DNA of 7,008 nt from an uncultured Marvinbryantia sp. (GTDB lineage Bacteria; Bacillota; Clostridia; Lachnospirales; Lachnospiraceae): positions 1 through 7,008 of the forward strand of contig CANQJX010000096.1 in the NCBI GenBank assembly GCA_947624335.1, written 5' to 3'. Positions 5,415 to 7,008 of the stretch are shown here, one piece after another (the first letter of the stretch is position 1; each line of letters opens with the position of its first letter). The notes below the pieces were generated by a model that had not been told where the DNA came from, made no database searches, and saw only the letters and a program-made list of their open reading frames with translations. The translations under genes and the position numbers were made by a program.

Positions 5415-7008
5415 ATGAAGAACATAGCTGCAATTTTCTCGTGCGCGGCGATCGTCTGTGCAGCCGGTTTTTCCGCGCAAGCCGCAGTACCCGTATCGGA
5501 TGTGACGCAGGCGTATGATCAGGCGGTAAAAATCCAGGATGAGATGGACAGCCTGGACGTAAGCGTTACCGAGACGACGGCGGTTCCCGGCGTCAAAGAC
5601 AATACGCGCAAGACGATTACCATTCAGGCGAGCGGCCTGCAGCATTTGGACAACCTCAAAGCGGCCGTTACGATCAAAACGGACGAGGGCGAAAAAGATC
5701 AGTATTATACGGGCGGCTATTTTTATGAGGAACAGTCCGGCAAGAATATAAAGTACGCCATGAAGCCGGAAGATATGCTGGAAATTATGAATTACTATGT
5801 ATATCTGGATCTGGATTCCACCAGACTGGTACTGCTGGAGCAGGACGGCGACAGCTACCTGTTTAACGCCACGCAGGAGAGCCTGGGCAACTATACGGAC
5901 AAGATTCTGGAGGGCGCGCAGGAAGAACATCATATCCAGATTGTGGCGCTTCAGGGTACGGTTGATACGGACGGCGGGAACATTATCCGGCGCAGTATTC
6001 AGACGGTCTATACGATGAAATCCGGCGACGAGCCGCAGACCTGTACGGTGAATACACGCGAGACGTTCCGCAATCCCGGACAGGCGGTAACGGTTGAGAT
6101 ACCGGATCTTTCCGGTTACAGCGAGAAGGCGGAGGAAACCGTGGTAACGGTAACGGAACTTTCCCAGACGGTATATGCGACGGACGACATCAATGTGCGC
6201 GCGCAGAACAACGTTTCTTCCGCGATTTTAGGCGGTGCGTCAATGGGCGATCCGCTGCAGGAAACAGGCTATACCAGCGACGGCTGGACGCAGATCAGCT
6301 ACAACGGCGCGGTTGCGTTTGTATCTTCCGATTATGTCAGCACCAAACGCCCGGTGGTTACCAAGGATATGAGCGGCACCATGTATGCGACGGTGGATGT
6401 AAATGTGCGCAGCGATTCCAGTACGTCCGGCGCTATTTTGGGCATGCTTGAGGGCGGTGATTCGGTAAAGGTAACCGGATATACGAATAATAACTGGATT
6501 CGTGTGAATTATAATAATCAGACGGGATATGTCAGCAGCAGTTATCTTACCTGGGATCAGCCGGTTACGGCAATGGGCGGCACGATGTATGTGGTAAACG
6601 ATCTGGCGAATGTCCGCGCCTATTATTCTACGGACAGCGCTGTACTCGCTACGATCAGCAGGGGCGACGCTGTGGAAGTGACCGGATACACGCCGAACAA
6701 CTGGATCCGCATAAAATACCAGGGGAATACCGGCTATATTTATGGAGACCTTCTTTCGTGGAACCGGCCCCAGAAGTTTTCCTACGGCTATGCGGAAGGC
6801 TATGTAAGCGAAACTTCCAGAAACACGGTAACGCTGATGGGAAGCGACGGAAACGTGTATACGTTCAGCGCTTCGGATGCGGTAAAGAGAGCGGCCGGCG
6901 GCGTGAGCGACGGAGATAACATTGCCGTTTATTATACGGACCGCGACGGCACTTTAACCGCGACGGAGATCGATATGCTCTCCGGCGGCGGGGCCTCCGA
7001 TGTGAACG
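5415..7008 (+). CDS. Secreted protein with three SH3b domains, C-terminus beyond the window
   Basis: The first 531 codons are present, with no stop before the right edge. Residues 1-23 form a signal peptide (MKN, then a hydrophobic Ala/Ile/Val-rich core) with an AQA cleavage site after A23. The cysteines at 10 and 15 are not in a convincing lipobox. Residues about 26-245 form an extracellular domain I cannot assign with certainty; its alternating strands and its start (a helix, then SLDVSVTETT) suggest a DUF6612- or LolA/LppX-like fold. Three bacterial SH3 (SH3_3) domains follow at about 252-310, 322-378 and 390-449, each with the NVR motif, a G-D turn, a Trp in a W-x-x-I/V context and a closing GYV/GYI-like strand. 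Residues from 457 on (YGYAEGYVSE, then strands to EIDM) look like a small beta-barrel. SH3b domains usually bind cell-wall peptides or glycans, so a wall-associated role beside the L,D-transpeptidase is likely. No catalytic domain is visible; one could lie beyond the edge. Confidence 0.85.
   Translation, partial: MKNIAAIFSCAAIVCAAGFSAQAAVPVSDVTQAYDQAVKIQDEMDSLDVSVTETTAVPGVKDNTRKTITIQASGLQHLDNLKAAVTIKTDEGEKDQYYTGGYFYEEQSGKNIKYAMKPEDMLEIMNYYVYLDLDSTRLVLLEQDGDSYLFNATQESLGNYTDKILEGAQEEHHIQIVALQGTVDTDGGNIIRRSIQTVYTMKSGDEPQTCTVNTRETFRNPGQAVTVEIPDLSGYSEKAEETVVTVTELSQTVYATDDINVRAQNNVSSAILGGASMGDPLQETGYTSDGWTQISYNGAVAFVSSDYVSTKRPVVTKDMSGTMYATVDVNVRSDSSTSGAILGMLEGGDSVKVTGYTNNNWIRVNYNNQTGYVSSSYLTWDQPVTAMGGTMYVVNDLANVRAYYSTDSAVLATISRGDAVEVTGYTPNNWIRIKYQGNTGYIYGDLLSWNRPQKFSYGYAEGYVSETSRNTVTLMGSDGNVYTFSASDAVKRAAGGVSDGDNIAVYYTDRDGTLTATEIDMLSGGGASDVN
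6168..6761 (+). repeat. Three tandem SH3b-coding repeats
   Basis: Three units start at 6168, 6378 and 6582, about 205-210 bases apart. The second and third are closest: both encode V-T-G-Y-T followed by N-N-W-I-R and a G-Y-V/I strand. The first unit is more diverged, with D-G-W-T-Q-I and AFV in place of GYV. This looks like domain duplication with an older first copy. The DNA identity is only partial, so recombination between units is probably not frequent. Confidence 0.8.

Noticed and set aside
4503..5933. 476-codon open frame on the minus strand across the L,D-transpeptidase and SH3b genes
   Set aside because: It is exactly codon-aligned with the + strand genes, so it is open simply because these genes avoid TTA, CTA and TCA codons. 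It crosses a gene boundary only because both genes share one phase. Its product is rich in Arg, Val, Ile and His with no family resemblance.

Overview
The window reads as a piece of a chromosome from an anaerobic, low-to-mid GC Firmicute, most likely a Clostridia/Lachnospiraceae-type gut bacterium. The support is a Gram-positive surface protein with a YDG/MucBP-like/Cna_B architecture and a KTGD-type C-terminal sorting region, strong GGAGG ribosome binding sites, an L,D-transpeptidase with a PG_binding_4-like N-terminal part, and a secreted SH3b protein. The taxon is an inference from gene content; there is no rRNA or marker gene to settle it.

Positions 1-2280 hold most of a large surface protein on the + strand. 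Its C-terminal half is clear: two YDG-type modules, a MucBP-like module, one Cna_B domain with the residues for an isopeptide bond, a Glu/Thr-rich wall-spanning spacer and a membrane anchor. Its 5' end is unresolved: the first ATG (100) gives no signal peptide, and the 99 bases before it are open in a different frame. Base composition changes along the gene, from about one third GC near the start to over half GC at the end.

Positions 2281-2414 are a 134-base intergenic region with a plausible sigma-A promoter and a strong ribosome binding site, but no recognisable terminator for the surface protein gene.

Positions 2415-7008 look like one operon of three + strand genes with gaps of 9 and 21 bases. 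They are an elongation factor G-like GTPase (EF-G2 type, not the housekeeping EF-G), a YkuD-fold L,D-transpeptidase for peptidoglycan cross-linking, and a secreted protein with three SH3b domains that runs off the right edge. The last two act at the cell wall; why a translational GTPase of atypical motif structure leads this cell-envelope operon is the most interesting question here.

I saw no tRNA, rRNA, CRISPR array, insertion sequence or attachment site. The long minus-strand open frames are codon-aligned shadows of the + strand genes. I did not find a clearly novel multi-gene system; the findings below are points worth a second look rather than a discovery.
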